NCBI RefSeq assembly: GCF_900580865.1
Contig: NZ_UTBZ01000095.1
Span: forward strand, 62,001 to 126,000
DNA length: 64,000 bases
Origin: Pseudomonas viridiflava
Lineage (GTDB): Bacteria > Pseudomonadota > Gammaproteobacteria > Pseudomonadales > Pseudomonadaceae
Reading direction: 5' to 3'
Shown here piece after piece: positions 1 through 9,617 of this stretch (positions within the stretch are counted from its first letter, which is position 1; each line of letters starts with the position of its first letter). The translations under genes and the position numbers were made by a program. Below the pieces are notes generated by a model. It was not told the DNA's origin and searched no databases. It worked only from the letters and a program-made list of their open reading frames with translations.

Positions 1-107
1 CCCAACCATCACTGCCATCGATATTCACCATCGCCACGATTGCCTTCCGCCGACCGCCCATGAAAGGCACGATTAGCCCATCCGAAACACAACGAGGAGT
101 TCACAGC

Positions 108-383
108 ATGATTCACACCCACGTCACACTCTCCGTGAGTTTCCCGGTGTTCGGCAGCAACTACTACGACCAGCAACCCGTGTCGCACAAAGCTCAGGCA
201 CTGGTGTTCAACGAAGATTTCGAAGATCTGCTGATGCCCGCCGCGACTAATCATTTCAGCAATGAAGTGGTCGGCATCAACGATCAGTTCCGTTTTCTGA
301 GCGACATTCTCGCCACCCATTTGCTGGACATCGAGGCCGCCGTGCCTGCGCGATCCAGCGTCCGGGCGAGCGCTCACTTTTAA
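108..383 (+). CDS. small protein of unknown function
   Basis: This 91-residue protein is not one I recognise. The start at 108 was chosen because GAGGAG lies 7-8 bases upstream; an in-frame ATG at 60 lacks such a site. There is no signal peptide or membrane segment. The sequence is acidic in the middle (FNEDFEDLL) and ends in an Ala/Ser/Arg tail. An open frame on the opposite strand covers the same bases but has no ribosome binding site. A strong hairpin terminator follows at once, which supports the plus-strand gene. The function cannot be inferred. Confidence 0.6.
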   Translation: MIHTHVTLSVSFPVFGSNYYDQQPVSHKAQALVFNEDFEDLLMPAATNHFSNEVVGINDQFRFLSDILATHLLDIEAAVPARSSVRASAHF

Positions 384-397
384 TTAAAAGGCCAAAC

Positions 398-430
398 AAA
401 AAGGGCGTCCCATCGCAGGACGCCCTTTTT
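398..430. terminator. bidirectional intrinsic terminator
   Basis: An AAAAAGGGCGTCC arm pairs with GGACGCCCTTTTT around a 7-base loop, and A/T runs lie on both sides. It sits between two convergent genes and can serve both. Confidence 0.9.
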
Positions 431-438
431 GCGTTCAA

Positions 439-642
439 TCAATCATCATCCCGATCGCGATAGTAACGACGCCCGTCGCGGCGATCATCGCGGTCGTCCC
501 AGCGCCGGTCATGGTCATAATTGCGGCCATGATCGCGGTCGTAATGCCGGCCATGGCGGTGGTCATCATCAAAATCCGCCACACAGCCGCCGAGCAATAC
601 GGCGGCGGTCACGGTCAGCAGCATCGTTGTAGCGCGCTTCAT
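439..642 (-). CDS. small Asp/Arg/His-rich lipoprotein
   Basis: This 67-residue protein has a lipoprotein signal peptide: a basic MKR start, a hydrophobic core and the lipobox LLGGC, so Cys19 or Cys20 would be lipidated. The mature part is almost entirely Asp, Arg, His and Tyr in RDRDD/DHGRHYD-like runs. It is low complexity with no catalytic domain. Such charged periplasmic tails may bind metals or the cell wall, but that is inference. It ends at the shared terminator at 398-430. Confidence 0.75.
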   Translation of the reverse strand: MKRATTMLLTVTAAVLLGGCVADFDDDHRHGRHYDRDHGRNYDHDRRWDDRDDRRDGRRYYRDRDDD

Positions 643-885
643 TCAATACTTCCCTAAAACCAAGGTCTTGACGACGGAGTCGGCGACGCTGCCCGCGCCT
701 TCAGGACGCGGTGCGCGCAGCCGCAGATACGACCGGGCAAATCAGCGTTGATTCAGTGGCCACTAGCGACCGTTTGTCGCTCCGTCAGCGCTGCCCGAGC
801 GGCGGCGAAATGCCACCTATACTGCTTGCAACCAAGCCCCACGCAATGGATCTGCGCCCTCAATAACAACAAGCAGAGGTGGACC

Positions 886-2640
886 ATGGTCTGGCAGCAA
901 ATTTACGACCCGTTCGGCAACCCGGTGATCTCCACGCTCATGGCCGCCGTACCGGTGGTGGTGATGCTCGCGGCACTGGCGTTCTTCCACGTCAAGGCGC
1001 ATCTGGCGGCGCTGCTGGCGCTGGCTTCCGCCCTGCTGATTTCGATTTTTGCCTTCGGCATGCCGGCGAGCATGGCTGGCTCTGCGGCGTTGTTTGGCGC
1101 GGCCAATGGCCTATTGCCGATCGGCTGGATCGTCCTCAACATCATCTTTCTGCATCGTCTGACCACCGAGAACGGCTCGTTCAAAGTGCTGCAGGATTCA
1201 CTCGCACGCATCACCGATGATCGCCGTTTGCAATTGCTGTTGATCGCGTTCTGCTTCGGTGCATTTTTTGAAGGCGCGGCAGGGTTCGGTACGCCGGTGG
1301 CGGTGACCGGGGCGATTCTGATCGGCCTCGGCTTTTCGCCGCTGGCCGCGTCGGGTCTGGCGCTGATCGCCAACACCGCGCCGGTGGCATTCGGCGCACT
1401 CGGCACGCCGATCATCACCCTGGCCAAAGTCACCGGGCTGGATGAAATGGAACTGTCGATGATGGTCGGTCGGCAGTTGCCGTTTTTCTCGGTGCTGGTG
1501 CCGTTCTGGCTGATCTGGGCGTTCGCCGGGTGGCGCAAGATGCTCGAGATCTGGCCGGCGATTCTGGTGGCCGGAGTGAGTTTCGCCGTGCCGCAGTTTC
1601 TCGTGTCGAACTACCACGGGCCGATGCTGGTGGACGTGATCGCTGCGTTGATTTCCATGGCCTGTCTGACGTTGTTCTTGAAGGTGTGGAAACCGGCGAC
1701 CATTCACACCTCGGCAGCGCTAACAGGGCGGGTCGACAATTCCAAAGTCGAAGAAGAAAAAGTCACCGCCAGCGCCGCGTTCAGCGATCAGGCACGTCCG
1801 GCGGTGATGCGCGCGTGGATGCCGTGGATCATCCTCACCGTGTTCGTATTTGCCTGGGGCACCCAGGGCTTCAAGAATATGTTCGACACCCGTCCGGCGA
1901 TTGATCCGGTCACCCAGTCAGCCAAGCTTGATCCCGCCGGCAAACCGCTGCGCGAGGCCAACCCGATTTTCGCCCCGGCGGTGACGTTCACCAGCCTGCA
2001 CCTGCAAATCGAAAAAGTGCCTCCCGTGGTTGCTGCACCGAAAGCGGAAGAAGCGGTGTACAAGTTCACTTGGCTCACCGCCACCGGCAGCGGGATTCTG
2101 CTGGCAGCAATTGTCGGCGGTTTGCTGATGGGCTATTCGATTCCGCAACTGATCAAGCAGTACTTGCGCACATTGTGGGTGGTGCGATTTTCGTTGATCA
2201 CCATTGCGGCGATGCTGGCGCTGGGGTTTCTCACGCGCTACTCCGGACTCGATGCGACCATGGGTCTGGCGTTTGCGGCGACGGGGATTTTCTATCCGAT
2301 GTTTGGCACGTTGCTCGGTTGGCTGGGTGTAGCGTTGACCGGTTCGGATACCGCGTCAAACGTGTTGTTTGGCGGCTTGCAGCGGGTGACCTCGGAGCAG
2401 CTCGGGATCAGCCCGGTGCTGATGGCGGCAGCGAACAGTTCCGGTGGGGTGATGGGCAAAATGGTCGATGCGCAGTCGATCGTGGTCGCCTCCACCGCGA
2501 CGCGTTGGTATGGGCATGAGGGCGAGATTCTGCGCTATGTGTTTTTCCACTCGATTGTGCTGGCGATTCTGGTCGGCGGACTGGTGACGTTGCAGGCGTA
2601 TGTGGCGCCGTTTACCTCGATGGTGGTGGGCGGGCATTAG
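886..2640 (+). CDS. lldP: L-lactate permease (LctP/LldP family)
   Basis: This 584-residue polytopic membrane protein imports L-lactate, and often D-lactate or glycolate, by proton symport. Family marks include the N-terminal MVWQQIYDPFGN, the conserved EGAAGFGTPVAVTGA segment and the ALTGSDTASNVLFGGLQ segment near the C-terminus. Hydrophobic helices run the whole length. The length is slightly above the usual 550-560 because of a hydrophilic loop around residues 280-400. The start at 886 was chosen because the family begins there and AGAGG lies upstream. No lactate dehydrogenase genes adjoin it, so its exact substrate (lactate or glycolate, as for GlcA) is not fixed by context. Confidence 0.9.
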   Translation: MVWQQIYDPFGNPVISTLMAAVPVVVMLAALAFFHVKAHLAALLALASALLISIFAFGMPASMAGSAALFGAANGLLPIGWIVLNIIFLHRLTTENGSFKVLQDSLARITDDRRLQLLLIAFCFGAFFEGAAGFGTPVAVTGAILIGLGFSPLAASGLALIANTAPVAFGALGTPIITLAKVTGLDEMELSMMVGRQLPFFSVLVPFWLIWAFAGWRKMLEIWPAILVAGVSFAVPQFLVSNYHGPMLVDVIAALISMACLTLFLKVWKPATIHTSAALTGRVDNSKVEEEKVTASAAFSDQARPAVMRAWMPWIILTVFVFAWGTQGFKNMFDTRPAIDPVTQSAKLDPAGKPLREANPIFAPAVTFTSLHLQIEKVPPVVAAPKAEEAVYKFTWLTATGSGILLAAIVGGLLMGYSIPQLIKQYLRTLWVVRFSLITIAAMLALGFLTRYSGLDATMGLAFAATGIFYPMFGTLLGWLGVALTGSDTASNVLFGGLQRVTSEQLGISPVLMAAANSSGGVMGKMVDAQSIVVASTATRWYGHEGEILRYVFFHSIVLAILVGGLVTLQAYVAPFTSMVVGGH

Positions 2641-2661
2641 GGCGGCCATACACCTATCCAA

Positions 2662-2751
2662 TGTGGGAGCGAGCCTGCTCGCGAAGGCGTCCGGTCTGCC
2701 AATGAAGATATTGGCTGTGCCGGCCACTTCGCGAGCAGGCTCGCTCCCACA
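2662..2751. repeat. family A REP doublet
   Basis: Two inverted copies of GTGGGAGCGAGCCTGCTCGCGAA face each other around about 45 bases. The same element recurs at many junctions in this window. It lies between lldP and the paoABC leader. Confidence 0.9.
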
Positions 2752-2930
2752 GGGCTGTTTGTGGTCCAGAAGATTAATGAGCCACACGCATAACTCTATA
2801 GCGCAAATCCGCAAAAACCTTTTCCTCTTCCCGACAGTCACTCCTTAACGAGACCGGCGAAGACGCTGGCTGCCCGCTTGGGCCATCCACGACCCTGCTG
2901 CCCTGATGAAGAGAGAAAAGGAATCGAACC

Positions 2931-3554
2931 ATGACGATTTCCCGACGCGGATTTCTGATCCTCGGCGCCGTGACCGCCACCGCCTTCGCGATGCCGCCGT
3001 TTATCAGCCTCAAGGCCTACGCGGCCAATCTGGAGCAACCGGCCATGAGCAAAGTGACGATCAACGTCAACGGCAAGCCGCGTGCGCTTGACGTCGACAC
3101 CCGCACCACCCTGCTCGATGCCCTGCGCGAGCACCTGCACCTGACCGGCAGCAAAAAAGGCTGCGACCACGGCCAGTGCGGCGCGTGCACGGTGATCGCC
3201 GATGGTCGACGCATCAATTCCTGCCTGACCCTGGCGGTGATGCACGAAGGCAGCGAGATCACCACCATCGAAGGCCTCGGCATGCCGGACAATCTGCACC
3301 CGATGCAGGCCGCGTTCATCAAGCATGACGGCTATCAGTGCGGCTATTGCACACCGGGGCAGATCTGCTCGGCGGTGGCGGTCATCAAAGAGATCCGCGA
3401 CGGCATTCCCAGCCATGTCAGTGAAAACCTTACCGAGGCGCCACGGTTGATTGCCAGTGAATTTCAGGAGCGCATGAGCGGCAATATCTGCCGTTGCGGC
3501 GCGTACTCGAACATCATTGAAGCGATCACTGAAGTCGCGGAGGTGCCGGCATGA
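2931..3554 (+). CDS. paoA: periplasmic aldehyde oxidoreductase, [2Fe-2S] subunit PaoA
   Basis: This is the small subunit of a molybdenum-containing aldehyde oxidoreductase, which passes electrons from the molybdenum site towards FAD. A twin-arginine signal (SRRGF at residues 4-8, then a hydrophobic core to AYA-AN near 31) predicts export of the folded complex. Two [2Fe-2S] clusters are visible: C78, C83, C86 and C98 in the plant-ferredoxin domain, and C137, C140, C187 and C189 in the helical domain. Length (207) and layout match E. coli PaoA (YagT). Its stop overlaps the start of paoB by four bases, so the three subunits are translationally coupled. Confidence 0.93.
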   Translation: MTISRRGFLILGAVTATAFAMPPFISLKAYAANLEQPAMSKVTINVNGKPRALDVDTRTTLLDALREHLHLTGSKKGCDHGQCGACTVIADGRRINSCLTLAVMHEGSEITTIEGLGMPDNLHPMQAAFIKHDGYQCGYCTPGQICSAVAVIKEIRDGIPSHVSENLTEAPRLIASEFQERMSGNICRCGAYSNIIEAITEVAEVPA

Positions 3555-4507
3555 GACCGTTCAATTACAGCCGCGCCGACTCCCCCGCCGCGGCCGCTGC
3601 GCAAGCCGCTCAAGTCGAAGGTGCGCGGTTCATCGCTGGCGGCACCAACCTGCTCGACCTGATGAAACTCGACATCGAGACCCCGCTACATCTGATCGAC
3701 GTCAATCATCTTGGCCTGGACCAGATCGAGGCCACGCCCGAAGGCGGATTGCGCATTGGCGCGCTGGTGCGCAACACCGATCTTGCGGCGGATCAGCGCA
3801 TCAGAAAAGACTACGCCCTGCTCTCCCGCGCCTTGCTCGCCGGGGCTTCCGGGCAGTTGCGCAACATGGCCACCACCGCCGGCAACCTGTTGCAACGCAC
3901 GCGCTGCCCCTACTTCTACGACACGAATCAGGCATGCAACAAACGCCAACCCGGCAGCGGTTGCGCAGCGATTGGCGGAGTCAGTCGGCAGTTGGGCATC
4001 ATCGGCGTCAGCGACGCGTGCATCGCCACGCACCCGAGCGACATGGCCATTGCCATGCGTGCCCTCGATGCGCAGATTGAAACGGTGAAACCCGATGGCA
4101 CGACTCGCAGCATTGCGATGGCCGACTTTCATCAGTTGCCCGGCACCACGCCGAACATCGAAACCAGCCTCACCCCCGGCGAATTCATCACCTCGGTGAC
4201 ACTGCCCGCACCGCTTGGCGGCACCCACGTTTATCACAAGGTGCGCGATCGCTCGTCCTATGCATTTGCGCTGGTGTCAGTCGGTCTGATCCTGCAAAAG
4301 GACGGCAGTGGCCGAGTCGCCGTCGGCGGTATTGCGCCGAAACCCTGGCGGGTTGAAGCCGCCGAAGCGTTGCTGCCGCAAGGCGCCAAAGCGGTCAGCG
4401 CACGCCTGCTCGACGGCGCCACGCCGACCCACGACAACCAATTCAAACTGACCCTGGTCGAGCGCACGCTCGGTTCGGCGTTGGCGCAAGCGAGGGATGA
4501 AGCATGA
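3551..4507 (+). CDS. paoB: periplasmic aldehyde oxidoreductase, FAD subunit PaoB
   Basis: This 318-residue protein is the FAD-binding medium subunit of the Pao complex. The flavin-binding loop [12 protein letters not shown] lies at residues 27-38. A second motif, [15 protein letters not shown], is followed by C119, C129 and C138. This matches the PaoB-specific [4Fe-4S] insertion, which ordinary xanthine dehydrogenase FAD subunits lack. There is no signal peptide of its own, so it would be exported by hitch-hiking on PaoA. It overlaps both neighbours by ATGA. Confidence 0.92.
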   Translation: MRPFNYSRADSPAAAAAQAAQVEGARFIAGGTNLLDLMKLDIETPLHLIDVNHLGLDQIEATPEGGLRIGALVRNTDLAADQRIRKDYALLSRALLAGASGQLRNMATTAGNLLQRTRCPYFYDTNQACNKRQPGSGCAAIGGVSRQLGIIGVSDACIATHPSDMAIAMRALDAQIETVKPDGTTRSIAMADFHQLPGTTPNIETSLTPGEFITSVTLPAPLGGTHVYHKVRDRSSYAFALVSVGLILQKDGSGRVAVGGIAPKPWRVEAAEALLPQGAKAVSARLLDGATPTHDNQFKLTLVERTLGSALAQARDEA

Positions 4508-6702
4508 AATTCGACACGCCCGCCACCACCAACCCGATCGACCAGTTGAAGGTCATCGGCCAACCCACCGACCGCATCGAAGGCCCGCTGAAAACCAGCG
4601 GTCAGGCGCCTTACGCCTATGAGCAGCACGAGGCGGTGGCCAATCAGGCTTACGGTTTCATGGTCGGCTCGGCCATCGCCAAAGGCCGGATCAACAACAT
4701 TGATCTTGAACAGGCGAAAGCCGCGCCAGGTGTGCTGGCCATCGTCACCGCCGCCAACGCCGGCAAGCTCGGCAAGGGCAAATACAACGCCGCGCCTTTA
4801 TTGGCCGGGCCGGAGATTCAGCACTATCACCAGGCTGTTGCGCTGGTGGTTGCCGAGACGTTCGAGCAGGCCCGTGCGGCTGCGCAAATGGTTAAGGTCG
4901 ACTACGTCACGGCCAAAGGCGAATTCGATCTGGCCAGCGTGCGCGATAAAGGCGTCGAGCCAAAAGACGAATTGCCCGACGTCAGCCACGGTGATTTCGC
5001 CAAGGCGTTCGCCGCCGCGCCGGTGCAGTTCGATCAGACCTACACCACGCCCGATCAGTCCCACGCGATGATGGAGCCGCACGCCACGTTGGCGGCTTGG
5101 AAAGGTGATCAACTGACCTTGTGGACGTCGAACCAGATGATCGCGTGGAGCGTCGGCGACATCGCCACCACCCTCGGCTTGCCCAAGGAAAAAGTCCGGC
5201 TGATTTCGCCGTACATTGGCGGCGGTTTCGGCGGCAAGTTGTTCATTCGCGCCGATGCGATTCTTGCCGCCCTCGGTGCGCGCATGGCCGGCAGACCGGT
5301 AAAAGTCGCCCTCGCCCGCCCGCAGATCGCCAACAACACCACCCACCGCCCGGCGACGATTCAGCGCATTCGCATGGGTGCGACGGCGGACGGCAAACTC
5401 ACCGCGATCGCCCACGAAGGCTGGTCGGGCAACTTGGCTGAAGGCAAGGTCGAGGTCGCGGCGCAACCGAGTCAGTTGTTATACGCCGCTGAAAATCGAC
5501 TAGTGAGCATGCGCCTCGCGCCGCTGGATCTGCCCGAAGGCAACGCCATGCGTGCACCTGGTGAAACGCCGGGGCTGATGGTGCTGGAAATCGCCATGGA
5601 CGAGATGGCCGAGCAGCTCAAGCTTGATCCGGTCCAGTTCCGCATTCTCAACGACACCCAGGTCGACCCGGTGAAAACCGAGCGGCCATTCTCGCAGCGG
5701 CGCCTGATCGAATGCCTGCAAACCGGCGCGGAGAAGTTCGGTTGGGACAAGCGTAATGCGCAACCGGGAACACGGCGTGAAGGTCGCTGGTTGATCGGAA
5801 TGGGCGTGGCAGCGGCGATCCGCAACAACCTGCTGGTCAAGTCGGGTGCGCGGGTGCGGCTGGAGCACGATGGCAAGGTCACGGTGGAAACCGACATGAC
5901 CGATATTGGCACCGGCAGCTACACGATCATCGCGCAGACGGCGGCCGAGATGATGGGCGTTGGTTTGAAGGATGTGAGCGTGCATCTGGGCGATTCGAAC
6001 TTTCCGGTGTCCGCAGGTTCCGGCGGGCAATTTGGCGCTAACTGCTCAACGGCTGGGGTGTATGCCGCGTGTATGAAGTTGCGTGAGGCGGTGGCTGGCA
6101 AGTTGGGCATGGCGGCGGATCAGGCGGAGTTTGTCGACGGTGAGGTGCGCGTCGGCACCAAGAGCGTGCCGTTACGCAATGCCGCGCAAAACGGCGCTGT
6201 GGTGGCTGAGGACAGCATCGAATTTGCCGACCTGGCCGAGCAGTATCAGCAGTCAACGTTCGGTGCGCATTTCGTTGAGGTCGCGGTGGATGCGGCGACC
6301 GGTGAAGTGCGGGTCCGCCGCATGTTGGCGGTGTGCGCGGCCGGGCGAATTCTCAACCCGAAAGCGGCGCGCAGTCAGGTTATCGGGGCAATGACCATGG
6401 GCGTCGGTGCGGCGTTGATGGAAGAATTGGCGGTGGACAAGAAACTTGGGTTTTTCGTCAACCATGATCTGGCCGGGTATGAAGTGCCGGTGCATGCCGA
6501 CATTCCGCATCAGGAGGTGATTTTTCTTGATGAGACTGATCCGGTGTCTTCGCCGATGAAGGCCAAGGGTGTTGGTGAATTGGGGATTTGCGGGGTCAGT
6601 GCGGCGGTGGCGAATGCGATCTACAACGCTACGGGGGCTAGGGTGCGGGAGTATCCGATTACGCTGGACAAGATTTTGTCGTCGTTGCCGGAGATGATGT
6701 GA
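4504..6702 (+). CDS. paoC: periplasmic aldehyde oxidoreductase, molybdenum subunit PaoC
   Basis: This is the large catalytic subunit that binds molybdenum cytosine dinucleotide and oxidises aromatic and other aldehydes to acids in the periplasm. The length is 732 residues, the same as E. coli PaoC. GGGFGGK occupies residues 239-245, and the catalytic glutamate is E692 in [10 protein letters not shown], the position known in PaoC. The start overlaps paoB. The dedicated chaperone gene paoD that follows paoABC in E. coli is absent; a repeat cluster comes next. Insertion of the cofactor must therefore use a chaperone encoded elsewhere. Confidence 0.93.
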   Translation: MKFDTPATTNPIDQLKVIGQPTDRIEGPLKTSGQAPYAYEQHEAVANQAYGFMVGSAIAKGRINNIDLEQAKAAPGVLAIVTAANAGKLGKGKYNAAPLLAGPEIQHYHQAVALVVAETFEQARAAAQMVKVDYVTAKGEFDLASVRDKGVEPKDELPDVSHGDFAKAFAAAPVQFDQTYTTPDQSHAMMEPHATLAAWKGDQLTLWTSNQMIAWSVGDIATTLGLPKEKVRLISPYIGGGFGGKLFIRADAILAALGARMAGRPVKVALARPQIANNTTHRPATIQRIRMGATADGKLTAIAHEGWSGNLAEGKVEVAAQPSQLLYAAENRLVSMRLAPLDLPEGNAMRAPGETPGLMVLEIAMDEMAEQLKLDPVQFRILNDTQVDPVKTERPFSQRRLIECLQTGAEKFGWDKRNAQPGTRREGRWLIGMGVAAAIRNNLLVKSGARVRLEHDGKVTVETDMTDIGTGSYTIIAQTAAEMMGVGLKDVSVHLGDSNFPVSAGSGGQFGANCSTAGVYAACMKLREAVAGKLGMAADQAEFVDGEVRVGTKSVPLRNAAQNGAVVAEDSIEFADLAEQYQQSTFGAHFVEVAVDAATGEVRVRRMLAVCAAGRILNPKAARSQVIGAMTMGVGAALMEELAVDKKLGFFVNHDLAGYEVPVHADIPHQEVIFLDETDPVSSPMKAKGVGELGICGVSAAVANAIYNATGARVREYPITLDKILSSLPEMM

Positions 6703-6716
6703 TGACCCGTTAAAAG

Positions 6717-7025
6717 CCCCTCACCCTAGCCCTCTCCCAGAGGGAGAGGGGACCGATTGGTGGATATTCAGGAGCTGCACCGACTTGAACGTCCTGCTGT
6801 GAATCCATAATCGATAGAGCACTTTCAGGTCGATGGATAACGCCAGACACCTCGGTCGGCTCCCTCTCCCTCGGGGAGAGGGCTGGGGTGAGGGAAATTG
6901 GCGAATTTCACCCATCTGAAAGTTTTGCTGTGAATCCATAATCGACACAGCACTTTCAGGTCGATGGATAGCACAAGACACTGCGGTCGGCCCCCTCTCC
7001 CTCCGGGAGAGGGCTGGGGTGAGGG
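6717..7025. repeat. family C repeat cluster
   Basis: The 371-base gap after paoC holds no gene. It contains three copies of the CCCTCTCCCT/GGGAGAGGG hairpin element (6717-6753, 6858-6895, 6989-7025). Between them lie two near-identical spacers carrying TGTGAATCCATAATCGA and CACTTTCAGGTCGATGGATA. Related clusters occur at 23510-23767 and 48597-48759. Confidence 0.9.
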
Positions 7026-7073
7026 AAATCAGGTAGCGCACTAGCATGGGGAGCTAGTGCGCTATCTGCCGCT

Positions 7074-7550
7074 TCACTCGGAACGCGAATACTGCTCATC
7101 ACTCACCTGCTCCATCCAATCCACTACTTTGCCATCCAACACTTCGGCAATAGCGATATGGGTCATCGCCGTGGTCGGCGCCGCGCCGTGCCAATGCTTG
7201 GCTCCCGGCGCAATCCACACGGTATCGCCAGGACGAATCTCACGCACCGGCTGCCCCCATTCCTGCACAAACCCGAACCCTGCCGTGACGATCAATGTCT
7301 GCCCCAACGGATGCGTATGCCACGCGGTACGCGCACTCGGTTCAAACGTCACCGTCGCACCACTGACCCGCGCCGCTTCGGTGCCTTTGAATGGCGCATC
7401 CACCCGCACAGTGCCGGTGAACCAGTCCGCCGGGCCTCTGGCCGAAGCTTGTGAGCCATTGGGTGTCACGATCACGCGGGGATTGTCATTGGCCTGCACC
7501 TCACCCGCCAACAGAGAAAGGGTCAACGCTGAAGCGGCAATCGGGTTCAT
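7074..7550 (-). CDS. periplasmic cupin-domain protein
   Basis: This 158-residue protein has a short signal peptide (cleavage probable near VQA-ND) followed by a single cupin barrel. The metal-binding set reads HTH at 78-80, Q84 and H119 in the second motif (GAKHWH). Close families are described as quercetinase-like or carboxymuconolactone-associated cupins. The substrate is unknown. The start at 7550 was chosen for GGAGGAA seven bases upstream. It is divergent from a LysR regulator 97 bases away, which probably controls it. Confidence 0.8.
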   Translation of the reverse strand: MNPIAASALTLSLLAGEVQANDNPRVIVTPNGSQASARGPADWFTGTVRVDAPFKGTEAARVSGATVTFEPSARTAWHTHPLGQTLIVTAGFGFVQEWGQPVREIRPGDTVWIAPGAKHWHGAAPTTAMTHIAIAEVLDGKVVDWMEQVSDEQYSRSE

Positions 7551-7647
7551 GGAAATTCCTCCAGATAAACAATGCCACCACTCTACCGACGCCAACTCTT
7601 CCGATAATCGACTAGAATTCAAAAAAACTTATGCAGGACACTCATCA

Positions 7648-8541
7648 ATGCTTCGGGAAAACGCCACGGACCTCCTCGCCTTCCTCGCCGTCGCCCGCGA
7701 GCGCAGCTTCACCAAAGCGGCAGCCAAACTCGGCGTTTCGCAATCGGCGCTCAGTCACACGATTCGCGCCCTCGAAGCCCGTTTGGGCCTGCGTCTGCTG
7801 ACCCGCACCACCCGCAGCGTCTCGCCCACCGAGGCCGGCGCACATCTGCTACAAACCATCGGCCCACGCTTCGAAGAAATCGAACTGGAACTCGCGGCCC
7901 TGAGCAACCTGCGCGACACCCCGGCCGGCAAGATCCGCATCAGCGCCACCGACCACTCGCTGAACTGGCTGCTACGCCCGGTGCTCAAGGATTTTCTGCC
8001 GCAGTACCCGGACATATCCATTGAGGTCTGCTGCGATTATGGTTTCGTCGACATCGCCGGCCAGGGTTTCGACGCCGGCATACGCCTGGGCGAAGACGTC
8101 GCGCAAGGCATGATCGCCACCCGCATCGGCCCGGACATGCGCATGGCTGTGGTTGGCTCGCCCGCGTATTTCGCCAAACGCACCCCACCGCAAACACCAC
8201 GCGACCTGACCGAGCACGCCTGCAACAACCTGCGCCTGCCCACCAATGGCGGGTTGTACAGCTGGGAGTTCGAGAAGGATGGCGAAAGCCTGAAAGTGCG
8301 GGTCGCCGGACAGATCACCTTGAACGGCGTCTACCCGTTGCTGGATGCCGCATTGGACGGTTTCGGGCTGAGCTACATCCCGGAAAACATCGTCGCGCCG
8401 TATCTGGCGGATGGCCGTCTGCTGCAAGTGCTGGAAGACTGGTGCCCGACGTTTGCCGGTTATCACCTGTATTACCCGAGCCGACGCCAGGCGGCACCGG
8501 CGTTTGCGTTGTTGCTGGAGGCGTTGCGCTATCGCGGTTGA
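7648..8541 (+). CDS. LysR-family transcriptional regulator
   Basis: This 297-residue protein has the LysR winged helix at residues 5-65 (FTKAAAKLGVSQSALSHTIRALE) and a substrate-binding-like effector domain from about 90. The effector domain is of the CrgA type common in pseudomonads. It is transcribed away from the cupin gene, and the shared 97-base gap is the likely operator. The target and inducer cannot be read from sequence; the cupin and perhaps the aldo/keto reductase are candidates. Confidence 0.92.
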   Translation: MLRENATDLLAFLAVARERSFTKAAAKLGVSQSALSHTIRALEARLGLRLLTRTTRSVSPTEAGAHLLQTIGPRFEEIELELAALSNLRDTPAGKIRISATDHSLNWLLRPVLKDFLPQYPDISIEVCCDYGFVDIAGQGFDAGIRLGEDVAQGMIATRIGPDMRMAVVGSPAYFAKRTPPQTPRDLTEHACNNLRLPTNGGLYSWEFEKDGESLKVRVAGQITLNGVYPLLDAALDGFGLSYIPENIVAPYLADGRLLQVLEDWCPTFAGYHLYYPSRRQAAPAFALLLEALRYRG

Positions 8542-8560
8542 GCACCGTCTACGAGATCGA

Positions 8561-9505
8561 TCAACCCAGCAACGCAATCAACTGATGCCGTTGCGCATCG
8601 GTCAGCATCGGCCCAAACCCGGCCTTGGCGTTGTCGGCCATGTAACGCGGATTGCCCGTGCCGGGTATCACGCAAGTCACCGCCGAATGCGAAAGCAGAA
8701 ACTTCAACGCCAATTGTGGCCAGCTGTTGACCTGCACATCGGAAACCCAGCCTGGCAGCGGCTTACCCTTGAGCCGCGCGAGCAGATCACCACCACCAAA
8801 CGGCCGGTTGCAAATCACCGCAACACCGCGCTCACGGCACAGCGGCAGGATGCGTTTCTCCACGCCACGGTCATCGAGGGCGTAGTTGATTTGCAGAAAA
8901 TCCAGTGGCTCGGCCTTCAGCACGGCTTCAACTTCGTCGTAAGCCGAAGGCGTGTAATGGGTGATGCCGATGTAACGGATGCGCCCGTGGGCTTTCCATT
9001 CACGCAGGATTGGCAGGTGGGTCTGCCAGTCGAGCAGGTTGTGGATCTGCATCAGGTCGATGCGTTCGGTGCGTAGAAGGCTGAACGATTGCTCCATCTG
9101 CGCGATGCCCTCCTTGCGTCCGCGCGTCCACACTTTGGTCGCCAGAAATGCTGGCGAACGCGGTTCGTGGATCGACAGCAATTCGCCGGTGGTCTGTTCG
9201 GCGCGGCCATACATCGGTGAACTGTCAATCAGCGTGCCGCCCTTGGTGAACAGCTCATCCAGCACCGCCGGCAATTGTCGATAGGCCGGATCACCCGGGG
9301 CGACATCGAAACCGCGATAGGTGCCCAGACCCACAATGGGCAGCGACTCGGAGCTGGACGGGATGGCGCGGGTCTGCATGGCGTGGCCTCCGGAGGTCGC
9401 GGGCGTGGTGGCGGTGGCCAACGCCCGATCAAAGGTGAAGACCGCCGAAACCCCGGCAGCCAGCGTGAGCAATCGGCGACGGGAGTAACCCTCAGTGTGG
9501 CTCAT
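8561..9505 (-). CDS. Tat-exported aldo/keto reductase
   Basis: This 314-residue protein has a twin-arginine signal (YSRRRLLTLAAG) before an aldo/keto reductase barrel, so it probably acts in the periplasm. VGLGTYRGFD begins the barrel. The catalytic Tyr is in SPMYGRAEQTTGE, the Lys in LATKVWTRG and the His in MQIHNLLDW. The C-terminal IPGTGNPRYMADN resembles the NADPH-binding end. The start at 9505 is supported by AGGGGA upstream and places the RR motif near the N-terminus. An exported member of this family is less common than the cytosolic ones. Confidence 0.85.
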   Translation of the reverse strand: MSHTEGYSRRRLLTLAAGVSAVFTFDRALATATTPATSGGHAMQTRAIPSSSESLPIVGLGTYRGFDVAPGDPAYRQLPAVLDELFTKGGTLIDSSPMYGRAEQTTGELLSIHEPRSPAFLATKVWTRGRKEGIAQMEQSFSLLRTERIDLMQIHNLLDWQTHLPILREWKAHGRIRYIGITHYTPSAYDEVEAVLKAEPLDFLQINYALDDRGVEKRILPLCRERGVAVICNRPFGGGDLLARLKGKPLPGWVSDVQVNSWPQLALKFLLSHSAVTCVIPGTGNPRYMADNAKAGFGPMLTDAQRHQLIALLG

Positions 9506-9617
9506 GCTGGTTCCCCTGCTGCGTGGATCTGTTGCCGGTTGTGTGTGCGGGCCGCCCGCTTGTAGCTCTGGACTACAATGCGACAGCGATCCTTCACACA
9601 CCGTTAAAAGTAGCCGA

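Noticed and set aside
9-377. 122-codon frame on the minus strand at the left end
   Set aside because: The plus-strand frame has a good ribosome binding site and ends at a terminator; the minus frame has neither.
6717-7025. possible CRISPR array
   Set aside because: Repeat units are palindromic, irregularly spaced and few, with no cas genes.
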